64,000 nt of DNA from JALUZX01 sp964561605 (lineage in GTDB: Bacteria > Planctomycetota > UBA1135 > JALUZX01), in NCBI GenBank assembly GCA_964561605.1, contig CAZLQD010000025.1, forward strand, positions 124,001-188,000. Reading direction: 5' to 3'. The notes under the pieces were generated by a model that was given only the letters and a program-made list of their open reading frames with translations, did no database searches and was not told where the DNA came from. A program made the position numbers and the translations under genes. How positions within the stretch are numbered: the first letter of the stretch is position 1; each line of letters opens with the position of its first letter. Positions 27,408 to 36,885 of this stretch are shown here, in pieces.

Positions 27408-29375
27408 TCAGGAAGGGAGGGGCCTGGGTCCTTGGGAGGGTGCGGGAAGGATCGTCTCCCGCCCGGCCAGGAGGAGCCCCGCCGCGGCAAGGGAGATCCC
27501 CCCTCCGAGCCTCAGGAGGGCCGACCCGGGCTCCTGGGAGGAGAGGGCCGCAGCGATTCCCCCCGGGAGGACCTCCCGGGAGAGGAGGATAAGGAGGCCG
27601 TTGTAGAGGGCGTGGCAGGCTCCGGCCCAGAGGATGTTCCTGGTCTTCAGGGCCAGGGCCCCGAAGAGGATGCCCGCGGCGAAAGTCGGGAGAAAACGGT
27701 GAACCGAAAGATGTGCGGCGGCGAAGAGGAGGGCCGAGAGGAGCAGGGCCCTTCCTTCCCCCCACTGGGCTCGGAAGGAGAAGAGGAGGGGGCCTCGGAA
27801 GAGAGCCTCCTCGCAGATCCCCGGGAGGAGGGCCCCTGCAAGGAGGAGGAAGAGGAGACTCTCTCCCTTTCCCTCGGCCAGGGCCTCTTCCATCCCCCGG
27901 AGCAATTCCGGGGGAAGGGGGAGCCAGTAGTCCTGCAGGGGAAGATAGCCCGTGGCGAAGAGGAAGAGCCCTCCCGCCGAGAGGAGAAGGGCCGGAAGGT
28001 TGGCCGGGCCCGGCATGGCCAGGGGGAAGGCCCTCTCCCTTGGAAGGTGGAGCAACCCGGGAAGGAGGAGGGCCGGGAAGAGGACCAGGAGGACCTGGGA
28101 GGCCGGGATGCCCCAGGCCCCCAGGCTTCCCTGGAGGATGGGGGAGAAGACCAGGATTCCGAAGACCAGGAGGATGGCCATGAAGAGGGCCCTCCGCCCG
28201 GGAGGATTGTGTTCCCTGTCCAGAAGGGAGGCGGGATCGAAGCCCAGGCGGATCTCCTCTTTCTCGAGCAACTTCGATGCGTGGAGGAGTACCGCCAGGG
28301 TCCAGGCGCCGTGGGAGAGGAAGAGGAGGACCAGCGGGAAGGGGGCCGGGCCTCCCTCCAGGACGGCCCGCCAGGCCAGGACGGGGCCCAGAAGGGGGAT
28401 GCACGCCGTGAAGGGGCCCAGGGAGAGTACGGGAGAGAGGGCGAAGCCCGCCGGGACGAGGACCCCCAGGGTGAGGGGGAGGAGATAGTGCTGGCCCTCC
28501 CGGAAGGAACGGGCCAATGCGGCCGTCCAGAAGAGGAGGGCCGCCAGGAGGAGGGCCGCCGGGAGGGAGAGGAGGAAGAGGAGGACGGCCCTGGTGAGGT
28601 CGGGGATCCCCCCTTCCCCGGCGGCACCTGGGAGGTAAGGGGTGATCCAGATGGAGAGGATCCCCAGGACCAGGGCGGCCGTGCCCGGCACGAGGAGGGC
28701 GAGATACTTGGCCGCCGTGACCTGTTTCGTGGAGAGGGGCTGGACGAGGAGAGTCTCCAGGGTGCCCCGCTCCTTCTCCCCGGGAAGGAGGTCCAGGGCG
28801 GCGAAGGCGCTCCCCGAGAGGAGGACCAGGAGGAGGGCCAGGGGAACCAGGATCAGGCCGGGCCGGCGCTTTTCCGGGGAGGCCGGGAAGGAGACTTCCA
28901 CCAGGCGGAAGCGTTCCACTCGTTTGCGGGCTTCAGGGTTTTCCGCGGCGGCCGCCAGGATCCTCAGGGTCCGCCACCGGCCCAGGACCCTTCGGAGCCT
29001 GGGCCGGACCAGGGCGGGTGGGGCCCTGTTCCCGTCCAGGTAGGCCGTGACCGATCCCGCTTCCGGCCCGGGGGCCAGGGCCAGGGCGAAACCTTTCTTC
29101 CTGACTGCTGCGGGGGAGGCCTCCACGCCGGGTTCCACGATGAAGCCTTCCTCCTGGAGGAGGGGGAGGAGACCCGCCAGGGAGTCCGGCAGGGCCGTGA
29201 GAATGGAGTGGGGCGCCGGGCCGGGAGCCCGGCCCGAGAGAAACCGCCCCGAGAAGATTTGGAGAACCGGATAGAGGACGAGTGGGACCAGGAGGGCCGC
29301 CGCAAGGGCCTTCTTGTCCCTCAGGAGGTCCTTGACCTCCCTTTCCAGGAGGACCAGGACGGGTCCCCTCCTCAC
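27408..29375 (-). CDS. ABC-2 type permease fused to a CPBP (Abi) intramembrane metalloprotease
   Basis: 655 residues from the GTG at 29375, which overlaps the stop of the ATPase gene (GTGA). The first ~370 residues are a NatB-like ABC-2 permease: an N-terminal TM, a large extracytoplasmic loop, and GEKERGTLETLLVQPLSTKQ before the TM bundle. The C-terminal ~250 residues are a CPBP protease with all three metal motifs: EEALFR (Glu522, Glu523, Arg527), FAAAH and HALYN. Such fusions are known next to NatA-type ATPases. It probably exports or processes an envelope substrate; being the last gene of four coupled genes supports one machine. Confidence 0.85.
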   Translation of the reverse strand: MRRGPVLVLLEREVKDLLRDKKALAAALLVPLVLYPVLQIFSGRFLSGRAPGPAPHSILTALPDSLAGLLPLLQEEGFIVEPGVEASPAAVRKKGFALALAPGPEAGSVTAYLDGNRAPPALVRPRLRRVLGRWRTLRILAAAAENPEARKRVERFRLVEVSFPASPEKRRPGLILVPLALLLVLLSGSAFAALDLLPGEKERGTLETLLVQPLSTKQVTAAKYLALLVPGTAALVLGILSIWITPYLPGAAGEGGIPDLTRAVLLFLLSLPAALLLAALLFWTAALARSFREGQHYLLPLTLGVLVPAGFALSPVLSLGPFTACIPLLGPVLAWRAVLEGGPAPFPLVLLFLSHGAWTLAVLLHASKLLEKEEIRLGFDPASLLDREHNPPGRRALFMAILLVFGILVFSPILQGSLGAWGIPASQVLLVLFPALLLPGLLHLPRERAFPLAMPGPANLPALLLSAGGLFLFATGYLPLQDYWLPLPPELLRGMEEALAEGKGESLLFLLLAGALLPGICEEALFRGPLLFSFRAQWGEGRALLLSALLFAAAHLSVHRFLPTFAAGILFGALALKTRNILWAGACHALYNGLLILLSREVLPGGIAAALSSQEPGSALLRLGGGISLAAAGLLLAGRETILPAPSQGPRPLPS

Positions 29376-30136
29376 GGCCTCCCCTCCCCCTTGCGTCCCA
29401 CCAGGGCCAGGAAGATCCTCTCCAGGTATTCCTCCCCCGTGGCCCGGGCCAGCTCCTCCACGGTCCCGACGGCTTCCAGCGAACCCTGGTAGATCACTCC
29501 CACCCTGTCGCAGAGCCTCTCCACTTCGGAGAGGATGTGGGTGGAGAAGAGGATGCACCTTCCCGCGGCCCGTTTCTCCTCGAGGAACTCCATGAGCGTG
29601 CCTGCGGCCAGGACGTCCAGGCCGGAGGTCGGTTCGTCCAGGACGAGGACGGGGGGGTCGTGGAGCACGGCCCTGGCCAGGTTGACCTTCTGCTGGTTTC
29701 CCGTGGAAAGTCTTTCCAGCCTGGTGGATGCGTATTCCAGGAGATCCAGCCGCACCAGGAGGTCTTCGATCCTTTCCTCCAGATCCTCTCCCTCCAGGCC
29801 GTGGAGGGACCCGAAGAACCGGAGGGTCTCCCGGGGGGTGAGCCTGGCGTAGAGGGCCGTGGTGCCCGAGAGGAAACCGATGGACCTCCGGACCCCGACG
29901 GGATCCTCCAGGATGTCCTTTCCCGCCACGAGGGCCGTCCCCGAGGTGGGCCGGAGGACCGTGGCGAGCATCCGGAGGGTCGTGGTCTTCCCGGCGCCGT
30001 TGGGCCCCAGGAGACCCAGGATCTCCCCCGGTCCGGCGGTGAAGCTCACGGCGTCCACGGCCAGGACGGATCCGCGGGAGGGATCGCGGAAGACCTTGGT
30101 CAGCCCCCTCGCTTCCAGGTAGGGCCCTTCTTTCAT
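29372..30136 (-). CDS. ABC transporter ATP-binding protein, NatA-like
   Basis: 254 residues from the ATG at 30136 (an in-frame upstream extension is not family-like, and the ATG overlaps the previous stop). Walker A LGPNGAGKTT, a signature of the form LSTGNQQKV, Walker B VLVLDEP followed by TSGLD, and the switch His in STHILSEVERL. It powers the two flanking ABC-2 permeases, which start in and end at its own start and stop codons. The NatA/NatB resemblance suggests export of ions or small lipophilic or peptide compounds; the actual substrate is not known. Confidence 0.93.
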   Translation of the reverse strand: MKEGPYLEARGLTKVFRDPSRGSVLAVDAVSFTAGPGEILGLLGPNGAGKTTTLRMLATVLRPTSGTALVAGKDILEDPVGVRRSIGFLSGTTALYARLTPRETLRFFGSLHGLEGEDLEERIEDLLVRLDLLEYASTRLERLSTGNQQKVNLARAVLHDPPVLVLDEPTSGLDVLAAGTLMEFLEEKRAAGRCILFSTHILSEVERLCDRVGVIYQGSLEAVGTVEELARATGEEYLERIFLALVGRKGEGRP

Positions 30137-31305
30137 CGCAAGGCGACCTCCTTTCCATCGCCCGGAAGGATCCTTCGCTCCATGAAGCGGAGGGCGGCGA
30201 AGAGGAGGACGGCGTCCAGGAGGAAGGCCCTTCCCAGGACCAGGAGGATGGATCCGGTGATACGGAAACCGTCGGAGCAGGCCGCCTGGACGGCCAGGGC
30301 TTCGCCCGCCAGGGGGAGGTTCCACAGGGGATCCCCGGGGAGGATCCCGGGGAGGAGGGGAACGAGGCCGGGGAGCATGGCCAGGGCCAGGAGAGGGGTT
30401 CCGAAGGCCTGGCCCTCCCGGAAGGTCCGGGCCCTGGAACAGACCAGGAGGAAGGCCGAGGCGAAGAAGAGGGCCAGGAGGATCCCCAGGAGAGCCAGCA
30501 CGAGGATTCCCTGGGCGGAGATGGGGGGAAGTCCCCCTCCCCCCCTCCCCAGGAAGGGACCGGCCGAGAGGAGCATTCCCAGGAGGTTCAGGCCCGCCGT
30601 GGAGACGGAGGCCAGGGCCACGGCCGTGACCCGTGAGGCCAGGAGGGTCTCACGCCTGACGGGAAGGAGGAGGCTCGTTTCCAGGGTGGACCGCTCCCAT
30701 TCCCCGGCGGTGGCCTCCATGGCGGGGAAGAAGGCCCCGAGGGAGACCATGACGAAGAGGATGAGGGGGAGGATCCTTCCGAGGACCACTCCCGCCGTCT
30801 TTCCACCGGGGGAGAGGTCCAGGATGCGGAGCACGGGCCGGGGCGGAGGGGGAATGCGGTAGAAGGAAAGGATCCCCTCCTGGATTCGGGAAAGGAGGTT
30901 TCGGATCCTGCGGGCCGCCGTCTCCGAGGCGGGAGCCCCCGAGAGGAGGAGGAGCCTGAGAGGACGGCCGCCCGCCTTCTCCGTGAGGGCGGCGTCGGCC
31001 TTTCCCTCCAGAAGGGCCTTCTGGGGAGAGGCGGTGAAAGCCCTCCCGGAGAGGAAGTGGATCCTGTCGGAGGGCTTCAGGGCTTCCCGGATCCGGGCGG
31101 CCCTGGGGGAGGCACCTCCCAGGGCCAGGATCACCCGGGAGTGCCGGGCCCTGCTCAGGCCGGAGAGGACCAGCTTTCCCTGGAGGGCGAAGAGGAGGAG
31201 GAGGGGGTAGAGGACCAGGGGGAGGAGGAGGCCGTAGACCCGGGTGTTCCTGTCCCGGTACACGAGCCGGAGCTGGTGGCGGCAAAGGAGGAGGAAGGTC
31301 CTCAT
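30133..31305 (-). CDS. ABC-2 type permease, NatB-like
   Basis: 390 residues. A TM near residues 22-42, a long extracytoplasmic segment (about 45-170), then five or six TMs. GEWERSTLETSLLLPVRRETLLASR before the TM bundle is the classic cytoplasmic coupling motif of ABC-2/NatB permeases (E-R-G-T-L-E in the relative). It is the second gene of a coupled operon and starts within the stop codon of the TPR lipoprotein. With the permease-CPBP protein it would make a heterodimeric membrane unit. Confidence 0.88.
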   Translation of the reverse strand: MRTFLLLCRHQLRLVYRDRNTRVYGLLLPLVLYPLLLLFALQGKLVLSGLSRARHSRVILALGGASPRAARIREALKPSDRIHFLSGRAFTASPQKALLEGKADAALTEKAGGRPLRLLLLSGAPASETAARRIRNLLSRIQEGILSFYRIPPPPRPVLRILDLSPGGKTAGVVLGRILPLILFVMVSLGAFFPAMEATAGEWERSTLETSLLLPVRRETLLASRVTAVALASVSTAGLNLLGMLLSAGPFLGRGGGGLPPISAQGILVLALLGILLALFFASAFLLVCSRARTFREGQAFGTPLLALAMLPGLVPLLPGILPGDPLWNLPLAGEALAVQAACSDGFRITGSILLVLGRAFLLDAVLLFAALRFMERRILPGDGKEVALR

Positions 31306-33110
31306 CCTTCCCTCTTCTCCCGGTCCAGGAGGCGGCGGGCCTCCAGGAGGGCCGCCGCCGAGAGGGGGTTCGCTGCGGGATGGAGATGGAGATTGTTGGC
31401 GTCGAGCCTGAGTCCCCTCGTGACCACCGCCTCCAGGAGGACCCGGGCCTCCTTCCTTGCCCCCGTCTCCAGGAGCCCTTTCCCCAGGCGGTAGTCGTTC
31501 CAGAGGGAAGGGTATCCGCCCTGGGCCTGGCGGAGATTGAAGATCCGGGCCGTCGGATTGTCCCTGGACTTGGCGATCTCCGCCTGGAGCTCGGCGCTGT
31601 AGGTGGACTTTCCCTCCTCGGAGAGGGTCAGGGCCGCCTTGTCGGCCAGGGCGTTCCCGGGGTCCTTTGCGGCCATGAGGCCCTGGAGCCAGATTCCTGC
31701 CAGGCGGATGTCCTCGAGCCTTCCCGCCGGCCTGGAGAGGGGGAGGAGGGAGAGGAAGGACTTCACGGCCTTGTCTTTTCCCCGGAAGAGGAGGTATCTC
31801 GCCGCCAGGGTCCAGGCCCGCATGGTTCCGGCCGGGTCCGCCCGGGAGATCTCGAGGACCTTTCGTGCCTCCTCGTCGGCCCGGGGAACGTCCCTACCCA
31901 GGATGGAGAGGCTGCAGAGCATGAGGTGGAACCTGGCCAGGAGGTCGGCCCGGCGGGGGGCCCGGGCCATGGCTTCCTCGACCTTCTTCCTGGCCCCTTC
32001 CAGGTCCCCCGTGGCGATCCTGGGAAGGGCGGCGAAGAAGGCCGCCTGGAGGGGACGGGCCCCCAGGGAGCCGAGGCGGTCCCACCAGGTCCGGGCCTCC
32101 CGGAACCGGCCCATGCCGAAGAGGGCCGCTCCGATCTGGAAGACGGGAGTCAGGGCCCTGGGATCCCTCCGGTGGAGGCGCCGCCAGATTGGGAGGGCCT
32201 GGGCCTCCCGGGCGAGAAGGTTGAGGGCCAGGGCCTTGGTGAAGAGCCCTTCCGGGGAGGCTGGGTATTCCTCGAGGAAGTCTTCCCCCTCGGCCAGGAG
32301 TTCTTCGTACTTGCCTGCGGCCCGGAGCCTGAGTCTCTCCAGGACGTGGCGGTCCGGGGCGTCCATGTCCACGGCGGCGATTCCGGCCCGCTCCAGGACC
32401 CGGAGGGACTGGTAGGAGGCCCCTCCGTCCAGGAGGAGGGAGGCCAGGAGGAGGAGGGCCTTGCCGAACCGGGGGTCTTCCTTCAGGGCCTCCTGGATAC
32501 GCCGGCCCGCTTCCGGGACCTTTCCCCGGCGGACCAGGCGGCGCGCTTCCAGGAAGGCCTCCAGGGCCTTCCGGCTCGGCGTAAAGGCCCGGGCCAGGGG
32601 GACGCAGTGGGTGAGGATGGAGTCCCTGTCCTCTCCGAAGGTCCTTCTCAGGATACGGCCCATGGAGTCCAGGGCTGCCTCCAGGCCCGGGAAGCCCCCC
32701 TTCCTGGGGACCACCTGGAGGACCACCCCTTCCTTTCCGGGGGGGCGGGAGGCCTCGGCCAGGAGCCGTTTCCTTGTCTTGCTCCCGGGAAGGGGGCCCC
32801 AGGAGAGCTCCACCCTCCCCGCCGGGGGGATTTCCCGGGGCCCGGGCTTTCCCGCCGGGAGGACCAGGAAATCCAGGATGGGGGATTGTTCCAGGGCCCC
32901 TTCCAGGAGAGCCGCCAGCCCCTCGGAATCCAGGAGGGAACCGGGGGCGGCCTCCACCCGGACGAGGACCAGGCTTCCCTTGGAGAGGGCGAGGCTGGGG
33001 GGGATCTCCCCTTCGGGGAGCCTGCCGGGCCCGGCGCATCCCCAGGCGGGAAGGGCCGCTGCGGCGATGGGGCCGAGGAGAAGGAGGTGAAGGCCTTTCA
33101 TCCTTCCCAT
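31302..33110 (-). CDS. TPR-containing lipoprotein, first gene of the ABC exporter operon
   Basis: About 602 residues from the ATG at 33110, chosen because GAGGAGGAAGG lies upstream at good spacing and because it opens a lipoprotein leader (hydrophobic run, then PAWGC with Cys25). The ATG at 33101 would also give a leader. A long N-terminal part (about 30-220) has a beta-rich domain I do not recognise, and from about 220 onward TPR-like helical pairs recur (for example VPEAGRRIQEALKEDPRFGKALLLLASLLL). It is coupled to the permease. It may act as the periplasmic scaffold or substrate-binding partner; that is inference. Confidence 0.78.
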   Translation of the reverse strand: MGRMKGLHLLLLGPIAAAALPAWGCAGPGRLPEGEIPPSLALSKGSLVLVRVEAAPGSLLDSEGLAALLEGALEQSPILDFLVLPAGKPGPREIPPAGRVELSWGPLPGSKTRKRLLAEASRPPGKEGVVLQVVPRKGGFPGLEAALDSMGRILRRTFGEDRDSILTHCVPLARAFTPSRKALEAFLEARRLVRRGKVPEAGRRIQEALKEDPRFGKALLLLASLLLDGGASYQSLRVLERAGIAAVDMDAPDRHVLERLRLRAAGKYEELLAEGEDFLEEYPASPEGLFTKALALNLLAREAQALPIWRRLHRRDPRALTPVFQIGAALFGMGRFREARTWWDRLGSLGARPLQAAFFAALPRIATGDLEGARKKVEEAMARAPRRADLLARFHLMLCSLSILGRDVPRADEEARKVLEISRADPAGTMRAWTLAARYLLFRGKDKAVKSFLSLLPLSRPAGRLEDIRLAGIWLQGLMAAKDPGNALADKAALTLSEEGKSTYSAELQAEIAKSRDNPTARIFNLRQAQGGYPSLWNDYRLGKGLLETGARKEARVLLEAVVTRGLRLDANNLHLHPAANPLSAAALLEARRLLDREKREG

Positions 33111-33237
33111 TCTGGCCTTCCTCCTCCCGGGAAGCCAGAAGGAGGGCCTCCACCGGGAGGCGGGGAAGGTCCGATAAGAAGGGAGGTTCCCGGCTCCGTG
33201 GTGGCGGCCGGGAAGGCGGATCTGGAAGGGAGCCTCC

Positions 33238-34788
33238 ATGACGAAAGTCCTCCAAGCCGCCGCGGCGGCCCTTCTCTCGATCGGATTCATCCCCCGGACT
33301 TCCCTATGCCAGGAGAGGGAGGTGCAGGATACGCCCAAGCGTTACCGGGAATTCCTGAAGGATCCCCGTACAAGGGCCGCCCTGACGGGGGAAGAGCCCT
33401 CCCGCACTTTCCCAGCCAGGACCACTCCCTCCGGAAGGGCCGGAAAGGAGGGGAAGAAGGCGGAGAAAGGGCCGGCCCGGAAGGGGAAAGAGTTCCAGGA
33501 GAGAGGGGGAGTCCCCTCTCCTCCCAGGTTGGTCCTCCCTCCACCGGCGGAGGCCCGCCCTCCTGCAGGGAGGTTTCCCCGAGGGGAGGCCGGCCGGAGA
33601 CAGGCGACTCCCCCTCCCATGGGGGACGACTCCCTCTGGCCGTGGAATCCCTCCCTGGTGGGCTCCGGCGGGAGGGGAAGGAAGAAGGGAATCGAAGAGA
33701 AGGGAAGTTCCTCCCCAACCAGGGAGGAAGCCCTCCGCAGGAAGGAAGACACCGGCGGGAGGACTCCCTCCGTCGAGGGGGGGGGCTCTTTCACCCACGA
33801 TCTCTTCGGAGGAGAGGACCAGCCGGGCCTCTTTCTCACCGTGGAGAAGGGGCGGGATGGGGGGACATCCCCTCCCGGGGAGAAAGGGGCCGTTCCCGGA
33901 GAGGAGAGGCCCGGAGGTCCCGGCGCCGGGAGGGGCCGCCCGTCGCTCTCCCCGGAGGAGGCGGGGAAAGGCTCCTTTTTCGCTTCGCCTCCCCCCCTGG
34001 AGGGGAGGAGCGTCTCCCCGGGGAAGGAAGAACCTGCCCGGGGTGGCCTTCCTCCCCGGGCGCCCCGGAAGGTGGCGCCCCCCGTGGAGAACGCCTCCCT
34101 CTCCCCTCCTCCGGGGAAGGAGGATGCCTCCCGGGTCCTGGAGAGGATGTTCCTGGCCCTGGGAGGGCTGAAGGCCTTCCGTGACCTTGGGGGAATCCAC
34201 GCGGAGATCCGGATCACGGCCTACGACCGGATGGGTGCGGAGGTCTTTTCCAGGGCCGCCCGGCAGGAGGCCTGGACCGGACAGGAGAGGGGGGACAGGA
34301 TCTCCTTCTCGGGGGGCGAGATCCTGGGAAGGAAGGGAGATGCGGTCTGGGCGGTCTTCCGGGGAGTGGAAAGGCCCGACATGGCGGCTCCCGGTGCTGG
34401 AGAGCTCGAGGTCCTTTCTTTCTTCCTCAGGTTCCCATTCTCCCTGGCGGACCGGGGAAGGTTCGTTCCTGTCGCCGTCGAACGGGTGAAGGGGGAGGGG
34501 GGGGAGCTCTTGAAATCGACCCTTCGCGGCCCGGGTGGAGAGGCGGTCCTCTACCTGGAGCCCACGACCTGCATTCCCAGGGAGGTGGTCTACACTCCCC
34601 CGCGGGGGAAGCGCATCAGGGTCCTCCTTTCGGAATGGCGGAACCTCCGGAACGTGGTCCTCCCTTCGAGGAAGGCCGTCCTCTCGGCAGACGGAAAACG
34701 GGTCTCCCTGGAGATCCGCGTCCTGGAGATCCTGGCCGGATTCCGGTGGGGCGGGGACCATTTCCTGCCCCCTGCGAAAACACCTTGA
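33238..34788 (+). CDS. Exported protein with disordered N-terminal half and LolA-like C-terminal domain
   Basis: 516 residues. A hydrophobic export leader (to about residue 25) is followed by roughly 270 residues rich in Pro, Gly, Lys, Arg and Glu with no visible fold. From about 300 (VLERMFLALGGLKAFRDLGG) to the end the pattern of alternating strands (EIRITAYD, RGDRISFSGGEIL, VLYLEPTTCIPREVVYTPP, LSEWRNLRNVVLPSRKAVLSADGK) resembles outer-membrane lipoprotein-sorting and LolA/MucB-like half-barrels. It is divergent from the TPR lipoprotein and upstream of a secreted glycosidase-like gene. No enzyme function can be assigned. Confidence 0.7.
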   Translation: MTKVLQAAAAALLSIGFIPRTSLCQEREVQDTPKRYREFLKDPRTRAALTGEEPSRTFPARTTPSGRAGKEGKKAEKGPARKGKEFQERGGVPSPPRLVLPPPAEARPPAGRFPRGEAGRRQATPPPMGDDSLWPWNPSLVGSGGRGRKKGIEEKGSSSPTREEALRRKEDTGGRTPSVEGGGSFTHDLFGGEDQPGLFLTVEKGRDGGTSPPGEKGAVPGEERPGGPGAGRGRPSLSPEEAGKGSFFASPPPLEGRSVSPGKEEPARGGLPPRAPRKVAPPVENASLSPPPGKEDASRVLERMFLALGGLKAFRDLGGIHAEIRITAYDRMGAEVFSRAARQEAWTGQERGDRISFSGGEILGRKGDAVWAVFRGVERPDMAAPGAGELEVLSFFLRFPFSLADRGRFVPVAVERVKGEGGELLKSTLRGPGGEAVLYLEPTTCIPREVVYTPPRGKRIRVLLSEWRNLRNVVLPSRKAVLSADGKRVSLEIRVLEILAGFRWGGDHFLPPAKTP

Positions 34789-34819
34789 GAAGAAAGGGAC
34801 GGGCTGAGATCCTCGGGAC

Positions 34820-36865
34820 ATGAAGAGACACGGCCCGGTGGTTCTCCTCCTTCTCCTTTTGGCCTCGATCCCGGGCCCCGCCGCCGGCAGGGCCGGATCC
34901 GAGCCCTTCCCGCGCCTTCACGAGGCCCCCTGGAAGGGGTGGCTCAAAGGCCTTTTCCTCCCGACCCGGTGCCCTGTAGACCTTCGTTTCCTCAATGCCC
35001 CCCACAGGCCGGCCGGGAAGACGGGCTTCGTCCGGGCGAAGGGGGGAAGGCTCTACTACGGCGACGGCAGCCCGGCCCGATTCTGGGGATGCAACGTCCA
35101 GGCCTACTCCCTCTTCTCCTCCCGCGGTGCGATCCGCCTCCAGGCGGAAAGGATCGCCAGGCTGGGGTTCAACCTGGTCCGCCTCCACCACCACGACTCC
35201 ACCGGCTGGGTGGATCCCACGGTGATCGACAAGTCCAGGCCCGATACGCGCCACCTGAACCCGGCCGGCCTGGACGGAATCGATTGGTGGATCAAGTGCC
35301 TCAAGGACCAGGGAGTCTTCGTCTGGCTCGATCTCCACGTGGGCAGGCTCCTCAAGAAGGGGGACGCCGTGAAAGGATGGAAGGAGGTGGCCCGCCGGGG
35401 CGGGGACATGCGGGGCTTCTGTTTCATCAACGACTCCATCGAGGCCAGGATGGAGGAGTTCAACAGGAAGTACCTCTCCCACGTGAACCGCTTCACCGGA
35501 AAGGCCTACAAGGACGAACCGGCAGTGATGGGGATCCTCATCACCAACGAGAACGACTTGACGGGCCACTTCGGGAACTTGTTTCTGCCCGACAAGAACA
35601 ATCCTTTCCACAACGGCCTCTTCATGAAGGAGGTCAAGTCCTTCGCCGCGAAGACGGGTCTTCCCGCGGGCCGCCTCTGGAGGACCTGGGAGCCCGGGCC
35701 CTCCAAGATCCTCCTGGCCGACCTGGAGCACCGGTGGTTCGCCGGGATGCTCGGAGCCCTGAGGAAGATCGGGGTCCGCCAGCTCGTGGCTCCCGGCAAC
35801 ACCTGGGGGAACATGGCCCTCTTCGGCCTTCCCTCCCTCCGGATCGGGGACATCGTGGACGTCCATTCCTACGGGAAAGAGGGATTTCTCCGGGCCGATC
35901 CGAGGAAGGCTGCCAACTACGTCGACTGGATCGCCGCCGCCCATGTGGAGGGGAAGCCCCTCTCCGTGACGGAGTGGAACCTGGGCCGTTTCCCGGCGGA
36001 CGACCGGTTCGCCGCCCCTCTGTATACGGCTTCCATCGCCTCTTTCCAGGGCTGGGACGCCTTGATGCTCTACGGGTATTCCCAGGTCCCCCTGGATGCT
36101 CCGCCCCGGGCAAGCAACTGGTCCTCCTTCACCGATCCGGCCCTCATGGGCCTAATGCCCGCGGCGGCCCTCCTCTTCAGGAGGGGGGACGTCGCCCCCG
36201 GGAAGAAGACGGCCAGGATCCTCGTGGGAAGGAAGGATCTCTACGAGAGGGCCCGGACCCCGGTGAACTCGGCCGCCCTGCGGACTCTTCCGGAGTTGCA
36301 CAGGCTGGTCCTCTCCCCGGCGGACGTTCCCGAGCTCTCCTGGGATTCTCCGGCCCCTCCCGTGAAGGGCCCATCCTTCGCCGTGAGAAACCTGGACCGG
36401 GATTTCCTGGGGAAGGGGGCGAAGCAGGTCGTCTCCGACACGGGAGAGCTGACCCGGAACTGGAAGGCGGGGTTCCAGGTCATCGACACCCCGAGAACCC
36501 AGGCGGTCCAGGGCGCTGTGGGAGGAAGGACCTTCCGCCTGGGGGCGGCGGTCTTCAAGATCCGCACCCCCTCCTGCGCGGTCGTCCTCTCCAGCCTGGA
36601 CGGTAGGCCCCTGGCCTCTTCGGGGAAGATCCTCCTCACCGCCCTGGGACGGGCCTATCCCTCGACTGGAAACAGGCTTCCCTTCCGGAGCGAGCCCGTG
36701 GAGGGGGAGGTGGAACTGGCCGGCGGAAGGTCACTCCTTCTCTATCCGTTGGGACGCAATGGGAAGAAAGGGAGGGGGATCCCCCTCTCCAGGCGGAAGC
36801 TTTCCCTGGTGATCCGCCTCTCCAAGGACCTGGGAACCCACTGGTTCCTCCTGGAGGGACCTTGA
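34820..36865 (+). CDS. Secreted GH5/GH-A-like TIM-barrel glycoside hydrolase
   Basis: 681 residues with a signal peptide (MKRHGPVVLLLLLLASIPG). The barrel begins with FWGCNVQAYSLFSS and ERIARLGFNLVRLHHHDS, wording typical of cellulase-like GH5/GH-A proteins. The two catalytic carboxylates are likely Glu244 (ILITNEND, acid/base after Asn) and Glu385 (PLSVTEWN, nucleophile on strand 7), and DVHSYG lies between them. After residue 430 a C-terminal beta-sandwich-like part follows. It probably hydrolyses a beta-linked polysaccharide outside the cytoplasm; the exact substrate is not readable. It follows the LolA-like gene by 31 bases and probably shares its transcript. Confidence 0.8.
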   Translation: MKRHGPVVLLLLLLASIPGPAAGRAGSEPFPRLHEAPWKGWLKGLFLPTRCPVDLRFLNAPHRPAGKTGFVRAKGGRLYYGDGSPARFWGCNVQAYSLFSSRGAIRLQAERIARLGFNLVRLHHHDSTGWVDPTVIDKSRPDTRHLNPAGLDGIDWWIKCLKDQGVFVWLDLHVGRLLKKGDAVKGWKEVARRGGDMRGFCFINDSIEARMEEFNRKYLSHVNRFTGKAYKDEPAVMGILITNENDLTGHFGNLFLPDKNNPFHNGLFMKEVKSFAAKTGLPAGRLWRTWEPGPSKILLADLEHRWFAGMLGALRKIGVRQLVAPGNTWGNMALFGLPSLRIGDIVDVHSYGKEGFLRADPRKAANYVDWIAAAHVEGKPLSVTEWNLGRFPADDRFAAPLYTASIASFQGWDALMLYGYSQVPLDAPPRASNWSSFTDPALMGLMPAAALLFRRGDVAPGKKTARILVGRKDLYERARTPVNSAALRTLPELHRLVLSPADVPELSWDSPAPPVKGPSFAVRNLDRDFLGKGAKQVVSDTGELTRNWKAGFQVIDTPRTQAVQGAVGGRTFRLGAAVFKIRTPSCAVVLSSLDGRPLASSGKILLTALGRAYPSTGNRLPFRSEPVEGEVELAGGRSLLLYPLGRNGKKGRGIPLSRRKLSLVIRLSKDLGTHWFLLEGP

Positions 36866-36885
36866 CGGGAGGGCCGGCGGGAGGG

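Noticed and set aside
25549..28404. A 951-residue minus-strand ORF spanning the YfhO and ABC genes
   Set aside because: Proline/glycine/arginine-rich sequence lacking domains, in another frame of two well-supported genes.
29372..30325. Longer start for the NatA-like ATPase
   Set aside because: The added 63 residues are the out-of-frame mirror of the upstream permease; the ATG at 30136 is coupled to its stop.
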